Below, one piece after another: positions 23,950 to 32,326 of a DNA stretch of 64,000 bases (the stretch's first letter is position 1; each line of letters begins with the position of its first letter). Under the pieces are notes generated by a model, which saw nothing but the letters and a program-made list of their open reading frames with translations, ran no database searches and was not told the DNA's origin. The stretch is from Companilactobacillus jidongensis (GTDB taxonomy: Bacteria; Bacillota; Bacilli; Lactobacillales; Lactobacillaceae). The DNA is taken from NCBI RefSeq assembly GCF_003946575.1, contig NZ_RHOP01000002.1, positions 1-64,000 of the forward strand. Direction: 5' to 3'. Position numbers and translations under genes: made by a program.

Positions 23950-23977
23950 AAAAAAACCTCAAAAATTAGTTTTTGAG
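23950..23977 (-). terminator. Hairpin with minus-strand T-run
   Basis: CTCAAAAA (23958-23965) and TTTTTGAG (23970-23977) form a stem; on the minus strand it is followed by seven T. It could be a back-up terminator for merR read-through, protecting the choline promoter region. Confidence 0.5.
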
Positions 23978-24074
23978 ATCAACACACTTGATTGCTGATT
24001 TAACAAGATAAATCGTCTGTTTTTCTGAATTAATTTCATATTGTGATTTTTTCACTATATGAGTGTTTTAAGAC

Positions 24075-24124
24075 AAAAAAATAAGTTTTGAACTATTTAA
24101 ATTAATAGCTCAAAACTTATTTTT
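24075..24124. terminator. Terminator at the 3' end of the merR gene
   Basis: A 13-bp stem (AAATAAGTTTTGA with TCAAAACTTATTT, 24079-24091 and 24110-24122) and a seven-T run on the minus strand. It overlaps the stop codon at 24123. Confidence 0.75.
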
Positions 24125-24974
24125 AAGATATTTTTTCTGCCGGTATCATAATCTCACAGACAAAACTGCTTTCGTCTTTGGTTGCCCAATAATCAACTAG
24201 ATATCGTTCATACGATTCTGAACTCAACTTATATCCATGATTATCGGCCCAAACCTCTAAATCGTGATACTTAGACGCTGACGTATCTGGAGCGCCTACA
24301 TTATAAGTGCATAAATACATTTGACCACCGAAGTCGATTGTTGGGATACGATGTGGATCATTCCTGACCGGCTTCTGCATAATCGATGCTCTTGAAATCT
24401 TTCCAGCTACCTTCTCCTGATAATTGTTGAATGACAATATCACAGGGCCTGTGATGGCTGAACCGTACTTTTCCAAGTGATTAATCCAAGGTAGATTGAT
24501 AATTGAATCTTTATAATTGTACTTAAAATCTTGTTCCAAAGAATAATATTGTTCCTGTTCTACGTACTTCAAAGTAATACTCGAAATCCCATTCTCAACG
24601 GCTGTGTTACCCTCATGTAACATACCAACCCAATCATAGATTGCCTGATAGCGATTCTGAAGCTCTCGTTCCTCTTTCTTTAACTCATCTAACTTAGTAA
24701 GGAAGTTCCGTTCATGAAAGAAGCAGTCACAAGTATCCCCAACACCATTCATTTCCTGTAGATGAAAGCCCATTTGCTTGTAATATTTCAAAATTGGGAC
24801 CGTGTTTAAGGTATCGTCGCTATAATAGCGATATCCGTTGTCTGGACTTACATAATCTGGAATTAGTAGGCCCAGCTCTTCATAAAAGCGTAATGTCTTG
24901 CGAGAAACGCCACAAATTTTGGCAGTCTCGCCGATAGTATGGAGTTTATCCATATCTGTTTTAGCCATATCCAC
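24123..24974 (-). CDS. MerR family regulator with C-terminal GyrI-like effector domain; probable activator of the choline operon
   Basis: 283 residues. The N-terminal MerR DNA-binding domain (HTIGETAKICGVSRKTLRFYEELGL, wing NGYRYYSDDTL) is followed by a linker helix with a Cys pair (GDTCDCFFHE), a coiled-coil dimerisation helix, and a C-terminal ligand domain of the GyrI/BmrR type (IPTIDFGGQMYLCTYNVG, SYERYLVDYW). GTG at 24974 is taken as start because GGGAGG lies 7 bases upstream; ATG at 24968 is possible. MerR/BmrR-type regulators bind GACC-type dyads in 19-bp-spacer promoters, precisely what lies before the choline operon. The ligand might be choline or a product; this is inference. Confidence 0.88.
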   Translation of the reverse strand: MDMAKTDMDKLHTIGETAKICGVSRKTLRFYEELGLLIPDYVSPDNGYRYYSDDTLNTVPILKYYKQMGFHLQEMNGVGDTCDCFFHERNFLTKLDELKKEERELQNRYQAIYDWVGMLHEGNTAVENGISSITLKYVEQEQYYSLEQDFKYNYKDSIINLPWINHLEKYGSAITGPVILSFNNYQEKVAGKISRASIMQKPVRNDPHRIPTIDFGGQMYLCTYNVGAPDTSASKYHDLEVWADNHGYKLSSESYERYLVDYWATKDESSFVCEIMIPAEKIS

Positions 24975-24999
24975 TTTACTGCCTCCCAACTAACTAAAT

Positions 25000-25027
25000 A
25001 ACAACTATCGCGAATGCAATAGTTGTT
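25000..25027 (-). promoter_or_regulatory. Inverted repeat in the merR leader
   Basis: AACAACTAT (25000-25008) and ATAGTTGTT (25019-25027), a 9-bp stem with a 10-base loop, lies between the merR promoter and its ribosome-binding site. It may be an operator or an RNA hairpin that tunes translation. Confidence 0.4.
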
Positions 25028-25068
25028 TCATCCGTAGTAATATTGATCTACCTGTTTAACCAGTTCAA

Positions 25069-25107
25069 ATTATGATTACATTTAACAAAGTTGTCAAGCG
25101 CTTTCAA
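25069..25107 (-). promoter_or_regulatory. merR promoter overlapped by a cre site
   Basis: Minus strand TTGACA (25092-25097), 17 bases, CATAAT (25069-25074). A cre-like TTGAAAGCGCTTGAC core (about 25093-25107) covers the -35 box, so CcpA would repress the activator itself as well as its target operon. Confidence 0.65.
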
Positions 25108-25125
25108 AAACTGACACGTAAACGT
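25106..25125 (-). terminator. Weak terminator after nagE
   Basis: TGAC-based short hairpin (TGACGTTTACGTGTCA on the minus strand) followed by GTTTTTG. Short stem, modest T-run. Confidence 0.35.
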
Positions 25126-25229
25126 CATAATGCTTTTTATAATAACATACTTTTTTGAAATTTTTTTCTCATTTTGTATAGTAAATAAAAAATTTCTTTA
25201 ATTAACATAATCAATTAACGAGATTAATT

Positions 25230-27209
25230 TTATTTTATGATAACTTTAACAACTTCAGTCCCAGAATTAACCTTTCGATCAAGCGTTTGATACTTCATAT
25301 AACTAACTGCAGGCATATTAGTAATAATAACCATAACGTCTGTCTTTTTACCGGCTTCTTTAACTTTTGACAAGTTCATATCAGCAAATGTTTCACCATG
25401 AACAACTTTTTGTCCTTCAGTAACTATGACATTGAATGGCTCACCCTTTAGCTGAACTGTATCGATTCCCATGTGAACTAGAACTTCTAATCCATTAGGA
25501 GTTGTAATGCCGATAGCATGCTTGGTAGGAAAGATAGTTGAAATCTCTCCATCGACTGGTACAACAATTTTTCCGTCGCTTGGAACAACTGCATAACCAT
25601 CACCAAGCATTTTTTGTGCAAAGGTCGGATCAGATACATTCTCAATATCTTCTAATTCACCATTGCCTATACTATAGAAGATATCCGTCTCACCTGACTT
25701 GATATTATCAGTTGTTGGTGCTATTTGTTCTTCCTTTTTAGTAGATGTAGCAGTAGTTACAGCAGCATTTTCTTTATACAATTTGCTCAACTCATCAGCA
25801 ACAAATTGTACTTCCGTTCCAATAACAATTTGAATATTATTTTTATCCAGAATATTGATACCGGCCGCACCAGATGTCTTAACTGTGGCTTGATCAACTT
25901 TGTCGGTATCAATTAACTGTAACCGGAGTCGAGTCGTACAATTATCAATGACTTTGATATTATCATGACCACCAATACCGGCATAGACTTTTTTGGCGGC
26001 AGTCATATATTTATCATCGTCGGCAGATGTTTCGACTGCGACTGAATCATCATTAGCTGTTTCTAATGGTTCACGACCAGGTGTCATGAGATTGAATTTT
26101 TTGATAGCAAAGTTAAATCCGAAGTAATAAATGAATGCCATAACTACGCCCTGAACCAATAGCATCAAGGGATGATTGGCTATTGGCATGTGTAAACTCA
26201 ATATGTAATCAACGAGACCAGCACTAAATGTAAATCCAGCTGTCCAATGCATGAAAGCTGCGAATGCCATCGATAATCCGGTGAAAACAGCATGGATCAC
26301 GTATAGTGGCCAAGCAACGAACATAAATGAAAATTCTAGTGGCTCTGTGACGCCAGTAAAGAATGAGGCAAAAGCACCGGCCATCATCAATCCGGCAGTG
26401 GCCTTTTTTCGTTCCGGTAAGGCATTCTGGTAAATAGCTAACGCCCCAGCCGGCAATCCAAACATCATAACGGGAAAATATCCTGCTAGATACATGCCTG
26501 TAATACCTTTTGTACCTTTGTTTGCCCAAAAATTACCAATGTCGTTGATCCCGGCAATATTAAATTCAAAAACTTGATTAAGTGCTTGGTGTAAACCAGT
26601 TGGAATCAGCAAGCGATTGAAGAATCCAAACAATCCAGAACCCCATGGTCCCAGTTGAACGAAGAACTTGCCAAATGTAATTAGAGCGTTATATAACGTT
26701 GGCCAAACAAATAGCAATATAACCGTAAATAATAGCATAACCAGTGAAGCCATGATAGGCACTAATCTCTTACCACTGAAGAATGATAATGCCATTGGCA
26801 ATTTAGTTTCGTGGAATCGATCGTATAACGCCGCTGCGGTTAATCCAGCAATGATACCGATGAACACATTACCCGATATAGCATTAAATGCTGGATCAAC
26901 ATTTTTAACGTTGATACCTTTTAATAAGGCTACATTTGCTGGAGCTAACACTCCAACTGGAACAATATAGGCTACTACACCGGCCAAAGCCGAGGCACCG
27001 TCTTTCTCCTTAGCCATCCCCAGTGATAACCCAACCGCAAACAATAGTGCTAGTTGTCCAAGAATAGCAGTCCCACCTGCTTGTAAGAATTGTGCTAGAG
27101 CCCAATTGGCTGGCATCCAGTGTCCAATACCTACAAGAAGGGCTGCTGCTGGCAAAACAGCAACAGGAAGTTGAAGTGATCGTCCCATTCTTTGTAAATA
27201 TGTTTTCAT
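25230..27209 (-). CDS. nagE: PTS N-acetylglucosamine/glucose-type transporter IICBA
   Basis: 659 residues starting at ATG 27209 (MKTYLQRMGRSLQLP) behind GGAGG; an ORF extension to 27371 is untranslated leader. Domain order: IIC membrane channel (about 1-390, with PVAVLPAAALLVGIG and GVTEPLEFSFMFVAWPLY), IIB (about 405-480, phospho-Cys in KVIDNCTTRLRL) and IIA (about 520-659, phospho-His in VLVHMGIDTVQL). The IIC sequence resembles NagE more than PtsG, so N-acetylglucosamine is the likely sugar. Three GGTATACC-like operators in the leader suggest a GntR/NagR-type repressor encoded elsewhere. Confidence 0.88.
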   Translation of the reverse strand: MKTYLQRMGRSLQLPVAVLPAAALLVGIGHWMPANWALAQFLQAGGTAILGQLALLFAVGLSLGMAKEKDGASALAGVVAYIVPVGVLAPANVALLKGINVKNVDPAFNAISGNVFIGIIAGLTAAALYDRFHETKLPMALSFFSGKRLVPIMASLVMLLFTVILLFVWPTLYNALITFGKFFVQLGPWGSGLFGFFNRLLIPTGLHQALNQVFEFNIAGINDIGNFWANKGTKGITGMYLAGYFPVMMFGLPAGALAIYQNALPERKKATAGLMMAGAFASFFTGVTEPLEFSFMFVAWPLYVIHAVFTGLSMAFAAFMHWTAGFTFSAGLVDYILSLHMPIANHPLMLLVQGVVMAFIYYFGFNFAIKKFNLMTPGREPLETANDDSVAVETSADDDKYMTAAKKVYAGIGGHDNIKVIDNCTTRLRLQLIDTDKVDQATVKTSGAAGINILDKNNIQIVIGTEVQFVADELSKLYKENAAVTTATSTKKEEQIAPTTDNIKSGETDIFYSIGNGELEDIENVSDPTFAQKMLGDGYAVVPSDGKIVVPVDGEISTIFPTKHAIGITTPNGLEVLVHMGIDTVQLKGEPFNVIVTEGQKVVHGETFADMNLSKVKEAGKKTDVMVIITNMPAVSYMKYQTLDRKVNSGTEVVKVIIK

Positions 27210-27263
27210 TTTTTCGTTTTCCCTCCAAAGGTAATAAAATAAATCAACGAATCCTATACTAAT

Positions 27264-27361
27264 GGTATACCTAAAATATTTCAAGAAGAAATTGCCGTGG
27301 TATATACCTATGAAACATCTACACGTTTTTTCATAAGCTTGATAGTGATAATTGGTATACC
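27264..27361 (-). promoter_or_regulatory. Three GGTATACC-type operators before nagE
   Basis: GGTATACC at 27264-27271, GGTATATACC at 27299-27308 and GGTATACC at 27354-27361, all in the 5' region of nagE. Repeated short palindromes of this type are typical of GntR-family (NagR/TreR-like) repressors; no such gene is in the window. Confidence 0.5.
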
Positions 27362-27461
27362 CCAATATCAACAGAATTATAATTGAATATAATTAATTTC
27401 TAATAAGTTTATTAAGATTGACATAATCGTAATTACCTGTTAATTTATATATATAATATTT

Positions 27462-27570
27462 CTAAGGAGTGGAACTGGACTGAAAACGAATATCGCAATT
27501 ATCTCCGGTACTAAAAGTTAATTACGTTTATTTAGGGCGCACTGCTATTGGGCAACGCGCTTTTTTTAAC
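27462..27570 (+). ncRNA. Candidate yybP-ykoY (Mn2+) riboswitch with terminator
   Basis: The leader of the P-type ATPase has an AAGGAGTGG segment, then ATATCGCAATTATCTCCGG, and a CTAA/TTAG closing pairing, reminiscent of the two docking loops of yybP-ykoY aptamers. It is followed by a terminator stem (GCGC...TGC / GCA...GCGC at about 27537-27560) and seven T before the gene. yybP-ykoY elements control P-type ATPases such as yoaB of Lactococcus. The match is by eye and needs a covariance search. Confidence 0.4.
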
Positions 27571-27621
27571 CCTATTTTCAAAAAACAAATAAATTATATT
27601 AATATTGAGGAGAAACAATAA

Positions 27622-30285
27622 TTGGAAAAGAAATTTTTTCAAATGGGATTAGATGAACTAAAGGAACAAAATAACTTTGAGGATTTTAAACAAGGACTAT
27701 CCGATACAGAGGCTGCGCAACGCTTAGCCACTGATGGTCCAAATAAACTTGAATCACAAAAAACGCCAAAGTGGAAAGTATTCATACGTCAATTCAAGAG
27801 TATGGTTATCTACGTGTTGATTGCTTCGACGCTGATCACCCTACTGATGGGCCACTACTCAGATTCGATCATTATCGGATTAGTAGTTATCATCAATGCG
27901 TTGATTGGATACTATCAAGAAACTAATGCCTCTGATGCACTAGAAAAAATCAAACAGATGCTCTCAACCGATGCAACTGTCTATCGAGAGGGCCAGCGAA
28001 AAGATGTTCCGGCTGAAGAACTAGTTGTTGGTGATCTAGTCTTCTTAGAAGCCGGTGATAATGTCCCAGCCGATCTTAGAATCGTTGATTCCGATAACTT
28101 GAGAATTCAAGAGTCGGCTCTAACGGGTGAAGCTAATTCGGTCGAAAAAATTGCTGAAGGTATTAATGAAGAAACCGTCGCACTTGCCGATCAAGACAAC
28201 ATGGCATTCGCTTCGACTGCGGTTACTAACGGTAGTGGTACTGGATTAGTTGTTGCTACAGCTGCAGACACAGAAATCGGTAAGATTTCTACTTCGGTTA
28301 GCTCTGTTAAACAAAGAAAGACTCCACTGATGACTGTCATCGATAAATTAGGAACGAACACTTCTTACTTCATCGTTGCTGCCTCAGTTGTGATCTTCCT
28401 AATTGGTTTTATCTTTGATACTTATTCACTATCTGTACTTGCGTTAGCCGTTGTTGCCATGATGGTTGGTGCTATACCCGAAGGATTACCTGCCACAACC
28501 TCAGTTATTCTTGCCAAAGGTGTTAGTGACATGGCTAAGAATCAGAACACCATTGTCAAAACTTTGCCAGCGGTTGAAACATTAGGTTCTGTCGACGTTG
28601 TTGCAACTGATAAGACTGGTACGCTGACAAAAAATGAAATGACCGTAACTGATATTATGATCGATGATGAAGAATATCAAGTTAGTGGAATAGGTTATCG
28701 ACCAGAAGGTCAAATCACCAATAATGGTCAACCAGTTGTAATAGACGAAAAACTTCAATTATTATTGGAAGCTGGTTATGAAGCTAATGATACTGATTTG
28801 GCTGAAGAAGACGGACATTGGGTCATCAACGGTGAACCGACCGATGGTGCCTTCTTAACTCTTTATCACAAAGTTGTCCCCTTCGGTACAGCTGATAAAT
28901 ATGAAGAACTAGATATCCTACCATTCGACTCTGACTTCCGTTATATGGCCAAATTAGTAAAGAATAAAGACGATAATCGTTTATTGTTCGTTAAAGGATC
29001 ACCTGACAAATTGCTAGAAATGGCTCAAAAGAACGATTCTAACTTTGATTATGACAAGTGGTTTGAGCTGGTTAAGCGATTCTCTGAAGAGGGAAAACGT
29101 GTTATCGCGGTTGGTTACGAAAAACAGCCTAATACACTGAATGAAATAACTCACGAGATCATTACTGACGGTCTCAACTTCTTAGGATTAGTGGCTATCA
29201 TTGATCCACCTCGTGAAGAAGTAATTGAGGCTCTCAAGGTCATGCGCGCGGCTGGTGTTGAAGTCAAAATGATTACTGGTGACAATGCCATAACTGCCAA
29301 AACTATCGGTGAGAAACTTGGCTTAGCAGAAACTATTCATGCCATAACTGGTCCTGAATGGGATAAGTTAACTGACGAAGAACGCATTAAAGCTGCTGAC
29401 AAAAATCAAGTTTTCGCAAGAACTACTCCAAGCAACAAGATTGAAATCATCGAAGCTCTACAAAAAAATAATAAAGTTACCGCTATGACTGGTGACGGTG
29501 TTAACGATGCTCCTGCCTTGAAGCGTGCCGATATCGGTGTTGCTATGGGTATTAAGGGTACGGACGTTGCTAAGGATTCTGCTGACATGGTCCTAACCGA
29601 TGATAACTTTGCGACTATCGCAACTGCTATCAAAGAAGGTCGTCGTATCTTCGACAATATCAAGAAGAGTATTCTCTATCTGTTACCTATTTCATTCTCT
29701 GAAGGTCTGATTGTGGCCTATGCAATCTTAACTAAGAACGAGATTCCATTACACCCTACTCAACTTCTTTGGATCAACATGGTTTCAGCTATCACGATTC
29801 AATTTGCTTTGATTTTTGAACCATCTGAAGAAGGAATCATGAATCGACCACCACGTAAAACTGGTGCTAAATTTATGAGCCGACATGATGTATTTCAGAT
29901 GACCTATGTTGCAATACTTATCGCTGGTGTCAGTTTGGTTGTTGACGCTTGGTTGATTGGTAACGGCGTTAGTCAAACTATCGCAAGCACGACTATGGTC
30001 AATGTGTTAGTTGTTGGTAAAATATTCTATCTATTCAACATCCGTACGCCAAAACTTGCTCTATCAAAAGAATTGTTCTCCAATATGTATGCCTTTGTTT
30101 TCGTAGGATTGATGATTATCTTGCAACTTATTCTCACCTACGTACCCTTCATGCAAGATATTTTCCATACAGGTTCAATCGGACTACCCGAATGGGGCCT
30201 CGCTGTTATCGGTGGAATAATCGTGCTCGCAGTCGCTGAGTTCGATAAAATAATTAGACTATTGATGAATAGAAAAACTGCATAA
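27622..30285 (+). CDS. P-type cation-transporting ATPase (P2 type)
   Basis: 887 residues, start codon TTG at 27622 with GAGGAG 9 bases upstream. The phosphorylation motif DKTGTLTKNEM, the hinge TGDGVNDAPALKRADIGVAMG, the actuator TGEA (ALTGEANSVEK) and the membrane PEGLP motif are all intact, with about ten transmembrane helices. Helix 6 reads INMVSAITIQFALIFEP and lacks the Asp typical of calcium pumps, so the ion is not certain; Mn2+, Ca2+ or monovalent ions are possible. A probable metal riboswitch in the leader argues for divalent metal, perhaps Mn2+ efflux. Has its own terminator, 30287-30322. Confidence 0.9.
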   Translation: MEKKFFQMGLDELKEQNNFEDFKQGLSDTEAAQRLATDGPNKLESQKTPKWKVFIRQFKSMVIYVLIASTLITLLMGHYSDSIIIGLVVIINALIGYYQETNASDALEKIKQMLSTDATVYREGQRKDVPAEELVVGDLVFLEAGDNVPADLRIVDSDNLRIQESALTGEANSVEKIAEGINEETVALADQDNMAFASTAVTNGSGTGLVVATAADTEIGKISTSVSSVKQRKTPLMTVIDKLGTNTSYFIVAASVVIFLIGFIFDTYSLSVLALAVVAMMVGAIPEGLPATTSVILAKGVSDMAKNQNTIVKTLPAVETLGSVDVVATDKTGTLTKNEMTVTDIMIDDEEYQVSGIGYRPEGQITNNGQPVVIDEKLQLLLEAGYEANDTDLAEEDGHWVINGEPTDGAFLTLYHKVVPFGTADKYEELDILPFDSDFRYMAKLVKNKDDNRLLFVKGSPDKLLEMAQKNDSNFDYDKWFELVKRFSEEGKRVIAVGYEKQPNTLNEITHEIITDGLNFLGLVAIIDPPREEVIEALKVMRAAGVEVKMITGDNAITAKTIGEKLGLAETIHAITGPEWDKLTDEERIKAADKNQVFARTTPSNKIEIIEALQKNNKVTAMTGDGVNDAPALKRADIGVAMGIKGTDVAKDSADMVLTDDNFATIATAIKEGRRIFDNIKKSILYLLPISFSEGLIVAYAILTKNEIPLHPTQLLWINMVSAITIQFALIFEPSEEGIMNRPPRKTGAKFMSRHDVFQMTYVAILIAGVSLVVDAWLIGNGVSQTIASTTMVNVLVVGKIFYLFNIRTPKLALSKELFSNMYAFVFVGLMIILQLILTYVPFMQDIFHTGSIGLPEWGLAVIGGIIVLAVAEFDKIIRLLMNRKTA

Positions 30286-30286
30286 T

Positions 30287-30322
30287 AAAAGACGCTCCAG
30301 CCATCTGGCGGAGCGTCTTTTT
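30287..30322. terminator. Bidirectional terminator
   Basis: AAAAGACGCTCC / GGAGCGTCTTTTT stem between the convergent ATPase and response-regulator genes. Confidence 0.85.
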
Positions 30323-31055
30323 ATTGTGTTGCAACTAACGGATAGTCATTATCCAAAATATAACCGAAACCTCGAACCGTCTTAATCCAAGTTGGTGATG
30401 AAGGATTCTCTTCAAGCTTGTCGCGTAAATGACTAATATGTATATCGATCGTACGGCTTGATCCCGCAGCATCATATCCCCAAACACCGGACAATAGTTG
30501 TTCTCGACTTAGAACCTGCCCTCGATGTTGCATCAAATACCACAAGAGACTGAATTCCTTAGGTGTCAATCCTAAATCCATTCCCTCATGAGATACTCTA
30601 AAGTGCTTCAGATCTATTGAGAGATCATGGCACTGAACAGTATGTTTAACATCTTTAGCAATTTTTTTCTTAGCTTGGTTGACGGCAAATTTGTCATAGA
30701 CCCAAAACAATTGTTTAAATTTTGAAATCAGTTCCGGATAAGATAATGGTTCTACTAAATAAGCATCAACATTAATATCATAAAATAATTTACATTCATC
30801 CTTTTTCTTTGTTGGAGATAAGACCACGATAGGACCATCGATTTTATCACGAATTTCTTTTAAAGTATTCAATGATGTTTTTAAATCAGTTGTCGATAAG
30901 TCCCAGATCAGGCCAGATACATCGTCATCATTTATCATCTCAACAGTCTTCTCAGGCGTTGTCATATTATGAATGAACCATCCCTGACTATTGCAGTAAC
31001 TGTTCATTTCAATGAATAATGGCAGATTTTTACTCAATAATACCAATGGTCGCAT
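30321..31055 (-). CDS. OmpR/PhoB-family response regulator with degenerate receiver domain
   Basis: 244 residues. The C-terminal DNA-binding domain is canonical (LTPKEFSLLWYLMQHRGQVLSREQLLSGVWGYD, then RTIDIHISHLRDKLEENP, TVRGFGYIL). The N-terminal receiver is atypical: it starts RPLVLLSKNLP in place of the acidic IVDDE motif, the phosphoacceptor Asp survives (Asp 52 in GLIWDLSTTD), and the conserved Lys of the KP motif is Glu 102 (LVEPLSYPEL). No histidine kinase is adjacent. It is divergent from pstS, so it is a good candidate regulator of the Pho genes here, perhaps working without classic phosphorylation. Confidence 0.85.
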   Translation of the reverse strand: MRPLVLLSKNLPLFIEMNSYCNSQGWFIHNMTTPEKTVEMINDDDVSGLIWDLSTTDLKTSLNTLKEIRDKIDGPIVVLSPTKKKDECKLFYDINVDAYLVEPLSYPELISKFKQLFWVYDKFAVNQAKKKIAKDVKHTVQCHDLSIDLKHFRVSHEGMDLGLTPKEFSLLWYLMQHRGQVLSREQLLSGVWGYDAAGSSRTIDIHISHLRDKLEENPSSPTWIKTVRGFGYILDNDYPLVATQ

Positions 31056-31223
31056 AGATCCAACCTCTTTCCGCTCATAAATATTGCGTCTTCCCTTTGT
31101 GTAACATGATTATAACTTATAATCGTATGGCCGTAATCTATTTTGCATAAAATGAGCATTCTATTTTGATATAGACCAATACAAATAGAATAATTGTCCA
31201 TTCGAGCAAATTCAAACAAATTT

Positions 31224-31310
31224 GTTTATACATCAATTATAAAAATATAAATACAACATTTACACAATCTTTACAAACAACAAACAAGTTTTATACATCA
31301 TAGAGTTATA
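31224..31310 (+). promoter_or_regulatory. Pho-box-like direct repeats upstream of pstS
   Basis: TTTACA at 31259-31264 and 31270-31275 (11-base period), plus TTTATACATCA near 31224 and again near 31290. CAATCTTTACA (31265-31275) recurs twice upstream of the phosphonate operon. Direct TTNACA-type repeats one helical turn apart are the pattern of PhoP operators in Firmicutes. Confidence 0.55.
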
Positions 31311-31350
31311 TTTGCATCATGTACTAAATATTGTTAGTAAGGGGTTAGTT

Positions 31351-32244
31351 ATGAAAAAGAAAAATATCATTTCTGCGATCCTTTTATTCGGTGCTTTCAT
31401 CGCCGTTTTAACTGGATGCAGTAACAATAGTAAGAGTAGTTCTAGTTCATCAGATTCCAGCGCATCAGGCAAAATCACTGCGGTCGGATCAACTGCTCTA
31501 CAACCTTTAGTAGAAAAGGCCGCAAGCAATTTCCAAAAAGACAACAGTAAAATCAGCATCACCGTTCAAGGTGGAGGTTCTGGTACAGGTCTTAGCCAAG
31601 TACAAGATGGCTCAGTTGCCCTTGGTAACTCTGATATCTTTGCAGAATCAAAAGACGGTATCGATGCTAAGAAGCTTGTCGATCATAAAGTTGCTGTAGT
31701 TGGTATGGCTCCAGTTGTTAACAAAGAAACAGGCGTTAAAAATCTAACAATGGATCAATTAAAGAAGATCTTCACAGGTAAAACCACTAACTGGAAAGAT
31801 GTTGGTGGTAAAGATCAAGAAATAACAGTTGTTAACCGTGCCGAAGGTAGTGGTACTCGTGCAACATTTGAAGACGCTGTTCTCGGTGGCGACAAAGCTG
31901 TTAAATCACAAGAGCAAGATTCAAACGGTACTGTTCAAAAAATCGTTGAAAGTACACCAGGTGCTATCAGTTACCTAGCATTCTCATACATCAACGACAA
32001 AGTACAAGCTGTATCAATCAACGATGTTAAACCTACAGATGCAAATGTTGAAACAAATGCTTGGCCTATCTGGTCATATGAACATATGTATACAAAGGGT
32101 GAAGCTAAAGATGCCACAGCTAAATTCTTGAAATACATGGACTCAAGTGCAGTTCAAAAAGACCTTGTTGGTAAGATGGGATACATCAGTATTCATGACA
32201 TGAAAGTTCAAAAAGATGCCAAAGGTACTGTTTCAAACAAATAA
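31351..32244 (+). CDS. pstS: Phosphate ABC transporter substrate-binding lipoprotein
   Basis: 297 residues from ATG 31351 (AAGGGG 6 bases upstream; an ORF extension to 31312 has no support). The lipoprotein signal is KKKNIISAILLFGAFIAVLTGC, with the lipidated Cys about residue 22, followed by a Ser/Asn-rich linker. The phosphate-binding signature ITAVGSTALQPLVEKAA and the SGTRATFEDAV segment are present. Binds phosphate at the membrane surface and delivers it to PstCAB. First gene of the rightward pst operon, followed by an attenuating hairpin so that the binding protein is made in excess. Confidence 0.95.
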   Translation: MKKKNIISAILLFGAFIAVLTGCSNNSKSSSSSSDSSASGKITAVGSTALQPLVEKAASNFQKDNSKISITVQGGGSGTGLSQVQDGSVALGNSDIFAESKDGIDAKKLVDHKVAVVGMAPVVNKETGVKNLTMDQLKKIFTGKTTNWKDVGGKDQEITVVNRAEGSGTRATFEDAVLGGDKAVKSQEQDSNGTVQKIVESTPGAISYLAFSYINDKVQAVSINDVKPTDANVETNAWPIWSYEHMYTKGEAKDATAKFLKYMDSSAVQKDLVGKMGYISIHDMKVQKDAKGTVSNK

Positions 32245-32250
32245 TTCTGA

Positions 32251-32294
32251 GGGGCTTTGACTTGTAGCATCGCTGACGGTCAAAGTCTCTTTTT
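32251..32294 (+). terminator. Attenuating terminator between pstS and pstC
   Basis: GGCTTTGAC / GTCAAAGTC stem with a 17-base loop and a run of T. It would give higher pstS than pstCAB expression. Confidence 0.7.
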
Positions 32295-32326
32295 CATGTC
32301 TCAATTTATAGGAGGCTCTAAATGTT

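Larger units (their letters stand above)
23505..24074. other. AT-rich intergenic region upstream of the choline operon
   Basis: No credible gene. It holds a 22-bp GC-rich dyad next to a perfect TATAAT (23860-23886), a 16-bp palindrome TGGAATAATTATTCCA (23902-23917) followed by a T-rich run, further GGAATAA copies near 23718 and 23785, and a hairpin with a minus-strand T-run (23950-23977). A 26-codon ORF on the minus strand (about 23960-24040) lacks a ribosome-binding site. Confidence 0.5.

Noticed and set aside
23960-24040. 26-codon minus-strand ORF before the merR terminator
   Set aside because: No Shine-Dalgarno sequence and no conserved features visible; insufficient to call a gene.
25230-27371. 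N-terminal extension of the GlcNAc PTS protein to 27371
   Set aside because: The extra 54 residues contain leader operators and are not PTS-like; ATG 27209 has a GGAGG site.
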